DNA of 64,000 bases from Sabellastarte sp. h YS-2021 (lineage: Eukaryota > Annelida > Polychaeta > Sabellida > Sabellidae): NCBI GenBank assembly GCA_964017235.1, contig OZ024932.1, positions 82,091,451-82,155,450 of the forward strand. The letters run 5' to 3'. The notes under the pieces were generated by a model. It was not told the DNA's origin. It made no database searches and saw only the letters and a program-made list of their open reading frames with translations. The position numbers were made by a program, and so were the translations under genes. Positions 33,248 to 46,109 of the stretch are shown in pieces (the first letter of the stretch is position 1; every line of letters begins with the position of its first letter).

Positions 33248-34711
33248 GTAAGTTCCTTCTGCAGGGATCATTATATAGCTCAGCTTGTTTTAGTAGAAGT
33301 CTCTGAAAAGAGAGTAAGGGATATCATGAGCAGTAATTTTTTGTACCTGAGTAATCATTACTCTATTCTTTTAACAGTTATTCTTTTTAGCAATACAATA
33401 GACAAACAAGAGTACATGGAGGTGAGCCGAGTGCAGACTTTGCAAAGTTTTTGCAAAGTATATTACTCAGTCTTCTCCAGAATCAAGGACTTTGACCCGA
33501 TCATATCTAAATTCAAATCGGTCCTTCCTTGTAATAGTATTGATGCTTCCCAAAAATTTCATAACCATCCAGGCACTAGTGTTGGAGTTATGCTGTAAAC
33601 AGTCAAATAAACAAACTTACAAGCAAACAAGCAAACAAAATGAGTAATATACTTTGTGAAAAATCTTGCAAACAGTCATACAAACAAACTTACAAGCAAA
33701 CAAAATGAGTAATATACTTTGTGAAAAATCTTGCACAGTTAAAAAAAAAGTGGATTTTTATTTCTTCTTTGAAGAGTAATTGAAATTGATATTTTTATAT
33801 ATTTTGATGTGAATATTTAGATTTATGCTGATATTCAAGAATAAAAAATAAAAACATAATCTGAAAGAAAAAAAACATTCTCTGTGTAATTAAGAACAAA
33901 TACTGTCGTAACCTTAAAGATTATTTTAATAGAGCAAAGTAGAGCTGACTTTTCCTCAGCTATTTTCAATAAAACTCCACTAAGTTATATCAACTTATTT
34001 GCAAACCTGATTGAGAAGAGGATTTTCTTATAACCTATAAAATGAGGATTTTAATATTACTTGTTATAAATTACATAACTGTCTTGCAAAATGGCTCACC
34101 ACTTTCTTGGAAATGACCTTAAACTTGAGAGTTTTAATAACAGTGTTGAAAATCATTCTTCGTCTCTGAAGGATGTCCCACGGTTTGCAGGCTTTTTTCT
34201 CTAGTTAATGACCAAGTTTAACTTATAAATTTGTCATGAAAATAAGACAAAATTACTGTGCCTGCCGTGACTGTGAGTTAAAACTGTGCAGTGGTTAAAA
34301 TTTGGCCATCATTTTGCAGGTCCAAAATGTAATACATTTGCTGCGATTCTGGTGCTAGCATTTCCATTCCCTAGGGGATTTTAGACCTTGTTGCTGTCAA
34401 GAGTACTGGGGAAGAGAAAAGTCTATGACTTTATCAAATTGCATGCCTGTGATGTTTCTTTGTTAATTCAGATCCCAATTTGGAATTGGATTTGTGAGTG
34501 GGTCCAGTTATATGCACCCATTAGAGCAGCTTTTCATCATAACTAGTAATCTGATCACACTGTGAATGACAGTACAATGGAGTCCTGTCCCATAATGCTC
34601 TTACTTTATACTGTGTGTTTCTGAGCTTCACTTATGTTTCTTTACTTGCTTCAGATTGTCTGCTATTTCTCATTTAGCAAATTATTTCAAACAAGACTAC
34701 TGCTGCAGTGG
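33248..34711. other. MGAT2 intron, with a short tandem duplication
   Basis: 33603-33735 contains about two copies of a 65-75-bp unit (ACAAACTTACAAGCAAACAA, AATATACTTTGTGAAAAATC). 33326-33600 has an open frame but no homology seen. The rest is unremarkable. Confidence 0.55.
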
Positions 34712-35749
34712 TTATCTCCCGCCTTAGGATCAGTAATAATGGAGAACCAAGGGAGTTGCAGTAAGATGACCCTACTTGACACTGCAGAAAGGGTCAAAGT
34801 TCAAAGTCAGCAATTGGAAAAGATTCCCAGGCCAAGACTTCCTATAAGTTATTTTCACATACCGAACCTCTAGTAGCAATGATAAGGGAGGTGTAAGGCC
34901 TTTTTAGTAGGATAATCCCATTTGACATTAAACATGTGATGTGGCGGCCATTTTGTTTTTGAACCTAGCCCAAATTACTATCAGCCCAACTTTACTAGCC
35001 ATATATCTTTTGTGCAAATTTGATGAACCTAGCTACAATATTTCAAGTTTTAGAGCATCTTAATAATTTTTAAATAATTGGCTATGGCAGCAATTTTGTT
35101 TTCAAAATGAGGCCAAAATTATCAACAGGCAAAACATTTACAGGCCAGAACGTCCCATGGGCTGTTTTTACATTCTGAAGCTTTAGCACCAATAATAAGG
35201 GAGATAAAGGACGTTTTGGTATGATCACCCCATTTAACCTTGAAGCAAGGGTCATAGGTCAAATTCAACACCTGGAAAAGATTCCCAGGTCATGACGTCT
35301 TACAAGTTGTTTTCACATTCTGAACCACTAGGAGCAATAGTAAGTGAGATATAAGGCCTTTTTAATAGGATAACCCCATTTGACATTTAACATGTGATAT
35401 GGTGGCCATTTTGTTTTTGTAAGTAGGCCAAAATTACTGTCAGGCTAGTTTTTCTAGCCATATATCTTCTTTGCAAATTTGATGAAATTAGCTGCAATAT
35501 TTCAAGATTTAGAGAATCTTTATGATTTTCAAGTAATTGGCTATGGCGGCCATTTTGTTTTTCAAAATGAGGCCAAAATTATGCACAGACATGTTTTCAT
35601 AGCCATAAACATTCCCTGCAAATTTGGTAAAGGTATCTGTATAAATGAAGGCGATAATAAGGATTAAGTAAAAACATGAAGAACAGATGTATGTACGGAA
35701 GGCGTTTTATAATCTCCCGACCGCGGCCTTGGCTACTGGTGGGAGATAA
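34712..35749 (+). mobile_element. H7 repeat element in MGAT2 intron
   Basis: Terminal TATCTCCC (34713) and GGGAGATA (35741-35748) are inverted. The 3' end has its own inverted ATCTCCCGACC/GGTGGGAGAT arrangement. The inside contains two repeats of about 470-490 bp, each with GGCCATTTTGTTTTT blocks and AGCCATATATCTT. No ORF. Class uncertain. Confidence 0.55.
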
Positions 35750-35845
35750 ATATGGAAATAGCCTGTAAAAGAGAGGAACAGTGTTTGCACAGTGTGTAGG
35801 TTTAAAATACAGCATATCATGTAGGAATTCGTAGTCACTTTTGTT

Positions 35846-36182
35846 GTGTATGTGTATTTGTGTATTTATTTTTATACTCAGCGCAATATCTCCATAGACT
35901 ATAGGACTCACAGCGCTATTTAACCCATCCGACTGCACAAGTACAGTCCCAACTCACAATTAACTCACATTTCCCTATCTGTAAGATAGAGGCTCAAGGA
36001 TGACCATTTATCAACATCCTGAAGGTTCTTTAGCCTGCCACTGGGGATAAGACCCAATGACAGAGGATCACCATTTTAAGTGGTCATCCGAGCCACTATG
36101 TATCTGCCTGTAACTTGGGTTTGAACGCACGTCCTCTTGAGTTCCTAGACAAGTGTGCTACCCGCTAGGCCACAGTGGCAGA
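35846..36182 (-). mobile_element. tRNA-derived SINE, copy 2
   Basis: It is homologous to 15963-16291 over its full length. The minus-strand head is CTGCCACTGTGGCCTAGCGG with an A-box; the B-box is decayed to GCGTTCAAACCC. Flanks show a 7-bp duplication TTTTGTT (35839-35845, 36183-36189). Confidence 0.8.
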
Positions 36183-36275
36183 TTTTGTTACCTAGTGCAC
36201 TGTATTTCTGCCAAATATTAACTGTTTAATTTGCATTACTTTTCAATGAAAACTGTTTTCATGGTAAACAGTTTT

Positions 36276-37512
36276 AACCCCATAGCCCTTAAGGGCTGTT
36301 GGGGTATTGTTTTCACCCATGGTGTCTGGATGGGCGGGCGTCAGGGCAGGCCGGCGGGAAGGTATCTCAGAAACTGTAAGGTGTAGGAAGTTTTTACTTG
36401 GTAGGGACATTATTTAGGGGTGTAGGTGTGCAACGTCACAGTGCGACCTTGATTTGACCTTTGACCTTGCTGTGGTGACCTTGACCTGTAAAATCTTGTC
36501 TGGGCTTTTTCTCGGAAACCGTAAGGTGTAGGAAGTTGATGCTTGGTAGGAACATTGATTGGGGGTTGTAGGTGTGCAACGTCATGGTGTGACCTTGATT
36601 TCACCTTTGACCTTGCCAACATGACCTTGACCTATAAAATCTTGTCCAGGCTATATCCCGGAAACCGTAAGGTGCAGGAAGTTAATACTTGGTAGGGACA
36701 TTGGTTGGGGGTTGTACTTGTGCAACGTCATGGTGTGACCTTGATTTGTGGTTTGACCTTGTTGTAGTGACCTTGACCTATAAAATCTTTTCCGGGCTAT
36801 ATCTCGGAAACCATCGTGAGTGGGCAGTTGATACATGGTAGGGACATTGGTTGGGAGTTTTGGGTGTGCAACATCATGGTCTGATCTTGATTTGACCTTT
36901 GACCTTGCCATAGTGACCTTGACCTATGAAATTTTTCCGGGCTATACCTCGGAAACCATAAGGTGTAGGAAGTAGATACTTGTTAGGGACATTGGTTGGG
37001 GGTTGTGGGTGTGGAACATCATGGTATGACCTTGATTTGACCTTTGACCTTGCCATAGTGACCTTGACATTTAAAATCCTGTCTGGGCCATATCTCAGAA
37101 ACTGTAAGGTGTAGGAAATTAATACTTGGTAGGGACATTGGTGGGGTTGCAGGAGTTCAGCGTCATTTGTGTGACATTGATTTGACCTTTGACCTTGCTG
37201 TAGTGACCTTGATCGTTAAAATTTTGACAGGGCTATGTCTCGGACATTGTAAGGTGTAGGAAGTTGATACTTAGTACGGACATTGGTTAGGGGTTGTAGG
37301 TGTGCAACATCATGGTGTGACCTTGATTTGACCTTTGACCTTGCCATAGTGACCTTGACCTATAAAATCTTGTCCGGGCTACATCTCGGAAACCGTAAGG
37401 TGTATTAAGTTGATACTTGGTAGGGACATTGGTTAGGGGATGTAGGTGTGCAACATCATGGTCTGACCTTGATTTGACCTTTGACCTTGCCGTAGTGACC
37501 TTGAGTTTGAAA
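36276..37512 (+). mobile_element. H2 Helitron-like element, copy 2, with 147-bp tandem core
   Basis: The head is ACCCCATAGCCCTTAAGGGC, then GGGGTATTGTTTTCACCCAT and a short GGGCGGGCG run. From about 36360 about eight tandem monomers of roughly 147 bp follow, each with CTCGGAAACCGTAAGGTGTAG and TGACCT clusters including TTTGACCTTTGACCTTGC. The end at about 37512 is inferred from loss of the repeat. Confidence 0.78.
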
Positions 37513-37815
37513 ATCTTGAATTGTCTTGTTTTAGTACTTTATCTTTACATACGTTTTCTTTCTCTTAGATGTTATTTTCTCTATTTAAACATTATTTGGG
37601 CCTTTATATAAGTGACACTGCGCTGAAAGTATCCCAGGCTTTGTGCTGTTTCACTAATATATGTCATGGTGTTGAAAACTCTTTTCCCAGACTGTGGGGT
37701 ATGGGCATCTCTGATGCTATTTTACTTCATCTGTCTTTCATGGTGTTGAAAACCATTTCCCCGGCTTCTGGTGTATGTGCATCTCTGCTATTTTTCAGAA
37801 AAAAGAAACCGGTAT
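37513..37815. repeat. Dispersed repeat fragment (third copy)
   Basis: It shares AATTGTCTTGTTTTAGTAC, TTTAAACATTATTTGG and GCATCTCTGATGCTATTTT with 7980-8240 and 15480-15690. The GTGTTGAAAAC phrase occurs twice locally, indicating a small internal duplication. Confidence 0.6.
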
Positions 37816-37937
37816 AATAAAATTCTGTGGACATATATGGTACTATGAATGCAGGGTTTAGTATTGCAATCTGTTTTTGATTGAAAGTTTGTTTGTGTTA
37901 TTGTTCTGGTGGTTGTATAGAAGCATTTCTGTTTCAG

Positions 37938-38037
37938 AGCTGCCAAACTCAGGTGTAATAATGCTGACTGGCCAGATAAATATGGCCATTACAGGGAGGC
38001 CAGGTATACTCAGACCAAACACCACTGGTTCTGGAAG
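37938..38037 (+). CDS. MGAT2: MGAT2 internal exon B
   Basis: This 100-bp exon is preceded by TTCTGTTTCAG and followed by GTGAGT. The first base completes the lysine codon left open by exon A. It then reads AAKLRCNNADWPDKYG and YGHYREARYTQTKHHWFWK, ending in phase 0. The block corresponds to the highly conserved GHYREAKFSQTKHHWWWK region of vertebrate MGAT2. The exact phase continuity with exons A and C, across introns of 4.7 and 19.6 kb, supports a functional gene rather than a processed pseudogene. No stop or frameshift is seen. Confidence 0.9.
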
Positions 38038-38208
38038 GTGAGTATACTTTTCTAATATTCTCTGCTTTAATTTATGAACAAAAAGTCATTTAAAATATAA
38101 AATTTTCATTAAAAATGTTATATCCTATTTAAAGAAGCAGAGAGAGATGTGCCTCTAACAATCTCTCATGTGACAATGAAAACCTTCTGCTTGTTGCTGC
38201 CTTTTATA

Positions 38209-39807
38209 CTCCAATTTCGAGCTTCTGGGAAGGACCCCTTTAAAATTTCGTCCCTCTGAGCAATTTTTCTTCACATTTGTACCAAATAATTTTGAGCCTC
38301 AGAGAAAGCACATTTTTCTGGACGTGAAGGTAAACACCCTGTAGTTCTGGTCACGTGATGGGATTCAAATATTTACTAATGACCTAGTTTTAGATTTGTT
38401 CATTGGTTGACACCTGATCCTGTTTTTGCCCAAAAATTTCTTTCTTGGAATAAGCTGGGATTTATTTTTGTTTAACCAAATAAAAACACTTTTTCAGGTT
38501 TCTTAATTGATTATAGCAAAAATGTGGAAACTAACCTGAAAATTATGATCACTTGTACTGTTTCTTTGTCATTTGTTGACATAATTTTTGATCATATTTT
38601 TACCTCACATCATTCTGGAAATGGACTGCAAATGAGTAGTACTTAAGTTGCAAAAGCCAAGCCGGCTTTCTGTTAGGACAAGGCTGGAAGTGATAAGGAC
38701 AAGCCTGGAGGTGATACAGACAAGGCTGGAAGTATAACAGACAGGCCCTTAACTGACAGGCCTGTTGTTAGGTGGATGAAATTAGGATCTGTTACAAGGG
38801 TCGGCAACGGACGTAGCATGTTTGATATTTCACCGACAGGCCGGGAAACTACCCTAACCGACCTTGTAAACATTGGTCCCAACTCTCAAAAAAAAACATA
38901 GTTACCGACCAGTCGGCTCCAGTTGAACAACCCCATAAGGCCAAAATGCTTGGCCGACTATTATACTGGTAGTACCGTATTGTAAGAAATTCCTGTGATG
39001 AAATTGTCTTTATTTCCTTGATTTATGGGAAATTATTCACACAGTTGTCACAGTGTTTCCTGAGCCTCGTTTTTCTGGAGGTCAACTGACCCCCGCTTTT
39101 GAAAACCGGGGGTCAATGCAAATTTTTGAGGGTCAGTTAGACTTGACCCCTTCTAGTTAAACTGCAGGGTAGAAAAATAATAGAAAAACAATGCTGAAAT
39201 ACCTCGCAAAGCCGGTATTCGGATTAGAGTTATGAAATGTGGGGTACCATGTATCCCATGGGGTACTTAAAATGGGGAAAAAAATAATATTCTGCCACAT
39301 TTTCCTCAATAAATAATGTTTAGATCTTTAGATATGCCCAGTTACTAAAAAGCAATAAATTTGTTTTATTTATGATGTTGATAAAAAAATTACAGTACAT
39401 TGTACATGGCTGTATATTCATAAAGATATCTGATCAGTTCACCTGTTCACCTTTACCCTTTACATCAGGGTAAAGAAAATAGTCAAAAAATAAACTGACT
39501 AAATTTTTTTTATTTACCCCACAAATATAATATTTATACTGGTTGAAAGACAAATTATTGTAGTTTATTTTGCTTTTTATTTGACAAAAATCCATTGAGT
39601 GGTTCCAAAGTTATAGTGTTTTTGCAAATATTTTTGAATTTCACAGCTAGTATTTTCCGGGGTTAAAAATTCAAGAGTTTCCGAGATTTAGTAGAACGTG
39701 TCTCCTAATACACAAGGTATTTGTCATCGTTCGGAGACGTTGTTTCCAATTGTTTCCTTGTAGAGATCACGTTTTCCTTCGATGTATGACGTTTCGAATA
39801 AGATTTG
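38209..39807 (+). repeat. Intronic tandem duplication, unit A (1.6 kb)
   Basis: It starts CTCCAATTTCGAGCTTCTGG and ends GTTTCGAATAAGATTTG, and is directly followed by a near-identical unit B. It includes a 349-bp segment (38990-39338) absent from B. No coding capacity; the 69-residue minus-strand ORF present in both units lacks a recognisable fold. Confidence 0.92.
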
Positions 39808-41058
39808 CTCCAATTTCGAGCTTCTGGGAAGGACCCCTTTAAAATTTCGTCCCTGTGAGCAATTTTTCTTCACATTTGTACCAAATAATTTTGAGCCTCA
39901 GAGAAAGCACATTTTTCTGGACGTGAAGGTAAACACCCTGTAGTTCTGGTCACGTGATGGGATCCAAATATTTACTAATGACCTAGTTTTAGATTTGTTC
40001 ATTGGTTGACAACTGATCCTGTTTTTGCCCAAAAATTTCTTTCTTGGAATAAGCTGGGATTTATTTTTGTTTAACCAAATAAAAACACTTTTTCAGGTTT
40101 CTTAATTGATTATAGCAAAAATGTGGAAACTAACCTGAAAATTATGATCACTTGTACTGTTTCTTTGTCATTTGTTGACATAATTTTTGATCATATTTTT
40201 ACCTCACATCATTCTGGAAATGGACTGCAAATGAGTAGTACTTAAGTTGCAAAAGCCAAGCCGGCTTTCTGTTAGGACAAGCCTGGAAGTGATAAGGACA
40301 AGCCTGGAGGTGATACAGACAAGGCTGGAAGTATAACAGACAGGCCCTTAACTGACAGGCCTGTTGTTAGGTGGATGAAATTAGGATCTGTTACAAGGGT
40401 CGGCAACGGACATAGCATGTTTGATATTTCACCGACAGGCCGGGAAACTATCCTAACCGACCTTGTAAACATTGGTCCCAACTCTCAAAAAAAAACATAG
40501 TTACCGACCAGTCGGCTCCGGTTGAACAACCCCATAAGGCCAAAATGCTTGGCCGACTATTATACTGGTAGTACCGTATTGTAAGAAACAGTTACTAAAA
40601 AGAAATAAATTTGTTTTTATTTATGATGTTGATAAAAAAATTACAGTATATTGTACATGGCTGTATATTCATAAAGATATCTGATCAGTTCACCTGTTCA
40701 CCTTTACCCTTTACATCAGAGTAAAGAAAATAGTCAAAAAATAAACTGACTAAATTTTTTTTATTTACCCCACAAATATAATATTTATACTGGTTGAAAG
40801 ACAAGTTATTGTAGTTTATTTTGCTTTTTATTTGACAAAAATCCATTGAGTGGTTCCAAAGTTATAGTGTTTTTGCGAATATTTTTGAATTTCACAGCTA
40901 GTATTTTCCGGGGTTAAAAATTCAAGAGTTTCCGAGATTTAGTAGAACGTGTCTCCTAATGCACAAGGTATTTGTCATCGTTCGAAGACGTTGTTTCCAA
41001 TTGTTTCCTTGCAGAGATCACGTTTTCCTTCGATGTATGACGTTTCGAATAAGATTTG
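39808..41058 (+). repeat. Intronic tandem duplication, unit B (1.25 kb)
   Basis: It aligns with unit A throughout with only scattered single-base differences. It lacks A's 38990-39338: GTAAGAAA is joined directly to CAGTTACTAAAAAG. Confidence 0.92.
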
Positions 41059-43662
41059 CTAGGGTACATTCTAACACTGGTCGTTTAAGATAGATTTCAT
41101 CTGCGTAGCTCTCGCCTTACAAGAAATTTTATTTTAAACTATACAGCTTACTTTCAGTGCTGTTTTATTGCATGTATATCTACGCTTTCAGTAAAAACAT
41201 CTTGCGTCTAACTGAATAACCCGAATGCGCATGCGTGACCTCGTAACCTCGCGAACTCTTCACCTCTCGACCTTTTGATACCACGCATGCGCAGTGACAA
41301 GTAAACAGCAGGAAATCGGCCATTTTTGTTTTGAAATTGGAATAAATAAAGAATTGCTTCATATATAGACGAAATATTGATGTTTCTTTTTACAAATACT
41401 TCTGCGTCAGTCTGACCCCCTGGTAAATAATATATGCGTAAATCGCTTGATTTCGGCGTAAATTTACACATGTTTGTAAACAGAAACACTGCTGTCATTT
41501 CTGTGACTACATTTGATCTCTGATCTCTGTTGATGTAAAATTGTGATCAGTTTGTCTTGTGTGTAAACAGTGCTCACAATTTAAATTTTCTGGATATTTA
41601 ACAATGTATGATTTATAAAACTGTTACGGTAATTTTTTCACCACTGGTATGTTTGTAAATTAATGTTCAAGTGAATGTGTGGTCCATAGGACTCTGAAAA
41701 TAATTAACAACCTTTACATGTATTGTTGGAAAAACTTCATAGTGTTCTTGTACCAATGATATCTGATTCATAAACTAAATCAAGTGTGATTGAGATAGAA
41801 CTACCCTTTGGCCAAGTCTTAGTGGAAAATCATATCTTTGCTGTATGAAGTTTGAATTTCATTGAACAGCATGAAATGAAAATGGAATGGTCTTTACACC
41901 ATATAATAGGCAACTGACATTCCTTACAGAAATGTTTAACCTTAACATTAAGTGTGTTGTTCCTTTATCATTGCATCTGATATTATTTGTGTAATTGCTG
42001 AAAACCTTGCAATGACAGTCAGTTTATGAGGTAGTGCTCAAATACATCAAGCATTTGAATTTCAATATATGTGTACCATTACCTGTGGCCAGTAGATTCT
42101 ACAGTAAATTTACAATGAAATTCTGTAGTTTCACAGTCACATACAAAGTAGGACAACTATATGACATGCCTGTAGTCTGCTTATGCTTGGGTAGTTGACA
42201 GAAGACGCTTTCATTGATTACATTATTGATTTTGAAGGAGGATTTTCATTTCCTCTTCAGATAAATCCTTTTTGAATGGAAACTGTGTATGCTTAATTGA
42301 TTAATATTTGTGCAGACAATCTACAATCTGTCAGTTGAACTCACTGCATGGATAAATGTGAGTGTCCTCTAGTTAAGTGAAACTATTGGTTACAGCTGTG
42401 TATAAATTACTGTAAAAAGGCTGCTAATTTATGCCTTTAGGCCTTGCAAGACATTTCCAAGGAATCTAGCCCAAGTTGGACAATTTCACATGAAACAAAT
42501 TATAAGTTACCTTGAAGAATATTTATCAAGAAATTCAGAGTTTGTGTTAACACCATATTTCCGCATTATTTCAATTAAAATCCACCAACAGATGCAGGAT
42601 TTTTACTGAACATGTATATATGCATGCAATATATACACTAAAGATAACCTTTATATTTTAAAATTTAATGGTGTCAAGTGATTTCCTAGCAAGTTGTTTA
42701 TGTCCGCCATTGTTATGCGAGATTTCATGCGTCACGAGAGCTAGACATGACAAGATCCTTCCGAAACAGCTGGTGAGTGCTGCTGTTGTACACTAGCAAA
42801 TCTACCCAAAACATATACCAAAAGAAAGTTTGATCTCTGCATGGACACAAGCCAGAACATCGATTTTTTTGGGAGACGCATTATACTAAATCTCGGATTC
42901 TTGATTTTTTTAACCCCCAGAGAGTCCCCCTGGAAAGTATAAGCTGTGACTCAAAAATATTTACAAGAGAATTATAGCAAAAACAGTATATCTCTGGAAC
43001 TGGAAAATGAATTTTTGTCAAATAAAAAGAAACAGAAGTTGAGAACTACAAATCTTTGTCTTTCAAACAGTATAAATACCATATTTGTAGCTTACATAAA
43101 ATACTCCTACAATTGAAAACAAATTTAACTCAAATTCCATTAAAATGAGGTTTGTTGACTCGGGTTCACCTTTGTAAAATACAGGGTACCCCACATTTCA
43201 TAACCCTAACACAAACACTTAGAAATGTTTACCACAGTATGGCCAAAGGCCTGAATTTTTTTAAAATCATTCCGAGAAATTAAATTGTTCAATCTTTTAC
43301 ATGATTTATTTCCATGATCTGACTTCAAGATTAGTGGATTTTTGTCAAAAGTACTATACAGTTTAGAAAATTTTTAGATACAAAAGAAATTTAACATTCT
43401 GCAGTAATTCAGTTATTATAATCTGTGTGATTTTCCAGAGGGGCTGCAATTTGGTGGTAAATAGGTGCTCTGATGTTCGGTCAGTTTTGCAATACCAAAG
43501 TATTTCCTTTTAGTCAGAAATACCTTAGATTTGTTGTGGTCACTGTCACTTATTAGAGTAAAGAATTTAGAAGGCGAGTATGACCAAATATTGATGATCT
43601 GTTTACCCTATATAAATCAAATTTGTTTCAGTCTCCAATATACAGGAAGATATATATTGTTA
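41059..43662. other. MGAT2 intron, with inverted repeat fragment
   Basis: About 42890-43209 is an inverted, diverged copy of part of unit A: GGGTACCCCACATTTCATAA at 43185 is the inverse of 39232-39251. Old transposon sequence seems likely. The remainder is AT-rich with no recognised exon. Confidence 0.55.
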
Positions 43663-43681
43663 TTTTATTGCGCTACAATAG

Positions 43682-43807
43682 CTGAATGCTGATCTCGGAT
43701 GGCCACAAGGCATCAGGCCAACGTCTAAGAAAAAAAGACATTTATAGTTGGCCGTAGCCTCAAGTTGTCCTCTCGTGGTACACTGTGAGATCTCGTGCTA
43801 CTTTCTC
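43682..43807 (+). repeat. DIRS left inverted terminal repeat
   Basis: It is the inverse complement of 56180-56303. Shared landmarks are TGATCTCGGATGGCC, AGTTGGCCGTAGCCTCAAG and CTCGTGGTACACTGTGAG. Confidence 0.9.
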
Positions 43808-44036
43808 GTTGGCCGCGTAAATTGTAGCGTCTGTCATTTACACAGATATTTTCATCTATTTCTCAGCACATACATAGTCTTGGATGTTAATTTTTGGTCA
43901 TTTCATGTATTATATATCATAGATTATTCTGTAACATTTATGTTTTGACAGGATAAGTATGTTTCATTATTTTGGTGTTTTTTTAGTTTTCCTCAGTTCA
44001 GGCTTTGCATCTACGTCTTTTTATTGCATTTCAAAA

Positions 44037-46073
44037 TGTCTGCCCACCAAACGATTAAAGATAAGCCCAGATCTAGTGTCGTCACTTTTGCTTCGCATTT
44101 GACACACATAATTATTGCCTTACCTGTAGGGAATTTGGCAAGGGTGATGACCCCTGTGTGACTTTTGAAAAACCTTGTGAAATTTGTACTTCTTTTACAG
44201 AAGAACAACTACAAAAAAATTCACAAAGAAAACAATATATTAAGAAGCAAAAGAGGGACACTGCTAGTTCCAAAGACGATGAACTTATTTACCTCACGCC
44301 CACGTCCTCAGCCCCTACCCTTCAGTTCATTGTCTAGCAAAACACTAGCAAAAACTGTCCCACCCACCCCAGGTACTGCCTTACAGCATAAAATAGAATC
44401 AAATATAGAGAAATCCCTGGGTAACACACTTAACATCCATTTACAGCAGTAAATGGGTTCTTTCCAGGCATCAATGTTTAAGAAGCCTTCCAGTCACTCC
44501 GAGAGGAATTGACTTCAAAAAAACAACCAGGGTGGATCAAACCTCGGCTTCAGCTTCTAAGCCTGGACCCTCTACTAGTGCTGTTGTAAATCTGGACCTA
44601 TCCCCTCCGAGACCTAGAACTACCTCACATGTTAAGGAAATGGAAGTGGTCTATGGTCCAGCACTTCCTCCACATCTCGGTTCTGACCTTCATTATGCAT
44701 CGGATCAGAATTCTGATGCATCCGAGGAGCCTCCTAAGAAGGACTCGGTTAGACCTAGAAAAACACTCTCACTCTCACAAAAGGCATGAGGTTGATCCGA
44801 GGTCTGCCTTGGATCAATTCTATGATGAATCCGATGAACCGATGCTGACAAGAGTAGACATAAGGTCAGGTCCAGATACGCATCGTCTTCCTCAAAGGAG
44901 GATCAGTCCTCTGCAATGAGACACAGGTCTTCAAAGCCCTCTGGGGCTCTCTCAGACCAAGACCAACCTCAACATGATCCAGAAGCCCCTTATTATAGTA
45001 GCTCTGTCTGACGTTCCCTCCCAATATGCTGAAGAGGTGGACACCTTCAGCACATTCTTTCCCTCCCTGACCCCAGGGAGTCTATGCCTAGGTTCTCAAC
45101 TTCAGTTATGGGTCAGGATGATGAAAAAGGCCGTCAAGAGCTCAGACCTAGAGGTCCTTCCTCTATGTTACCACTCAGCTCAGTTATCAAAGATGCTTTT
45201 GATAAGTTTGAACATGATTTCCAGGCCACTAATTTACCTGAGGGTAGATACACCAAACCTCCTCCATCCACTATAAAGTGGTACAAGGTGGGACAGCCCT
45301 GTTATGAGAAGAAAATACACGAGTTGAATACAGATTTTGCCAAAATCTGTATTACTCCTAAACCCACTGGGGCTCCTATGGGCAAGGTTCCCTACAAAAT
45401 TCTTAAGGAATTGGAACACCAAGCTAGGCAAAACATTTCCACGCTCAATTTTACTGCTGCCTTTGCCAAGACTTCTTCTTCCTGCAATGCCACTCTTGAG
45501 AAGTGCCAACACAGCCTGAAGGCAACCTTCAAGAGGGTTAAGTCTCAGATCCAGAAAGGTGCCAATCCTGAGAAAGCAGCTAAACGTGGATATGAGCAAG
45601 CCTGTGAGTATTTAGAATTATGGAATAAGACTGTAACAGTTCTTATTCAGCACAGGGCTCTCACATGCCTCAGCAAATCCTTGGCCCATGTTCTCCAGAG
45701 GGAACTCTATTCTATGGGTAACCCCAACTTGGTTAGGCGCGAAGCCGAAATGACCCTTCTGCAACCACAATTAGGGGAAACGAGACGCCAAGAACTCAGG
45801 AACTCGCCCTTTTGCCATTCCTCTTTGTTCAAGTCTCAACTTGTGAAGGAAGGGGAAGACTTCCTCCTAAAAAAAGGCACCTCTAAAGACTCTCAGGGTT
45901 TCGGACCCTATAAGCCCTTTCGTGGTTCCCACAACAAGAAAAGAGGCTCCTACAGAAAATGCCCCTATGGGGGCAACTCATCACAAAGCAGTAACCAATT
46001 GTTTTCCTCAGGCAGGGGGAAACCGAACTTCAGAGGCTCCAGGGGTCATTTTCGACCCCACAACAGGGGATGA
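44037..46073 (+). pseudogene. DIRS gag-like ORF, frameshifted
   Basis: An initial ATG lies at 44037. After a frame change near 44070 the frame reads a Cys/His-rich N-terminus (CRHFCFAFDTHNYC, CEICTSFTEEQ), typical of DIRS ORF1. A low-complexity Pro/Ser region follows in several frames (44250-45080). An intact 329-residue segment from 45084 to 46073 ends in a basic Gly/Arg/Ser tail (SGRGKPNFRGSRGHFRP). DIRS ORF1 products are thought to be the nucleocapsid-like partner of the reverse transcriptase. At least three frame changes break the ORF. Confidence 0.78.
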
Positions 46074-46109
46074 GGGCATGGAAACCCCTCCCCCAATGAC
46101 TCCTTAAAA

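Noticed and set aside
33326-33598. 90-residue plus-strand ORF following MGAT2 exon A
   Set aside because: It is intronic, downstream of a good donor, with no recognisable domain.
38673-40481. Duplicate 69-residue minus-strand ORFs starting MGPMFTRSVR
   Set aside because: They are copies of the same stretch in units A and B of a duplication; the C-terminus is low-complexity and no family is recognised.
45234-45599. 121-residue minus-strand ORF within the DIRS gag
   Set aside because: It is an antisense shadow of the gag frame, which shows coherent DIRS features on the plus strand.
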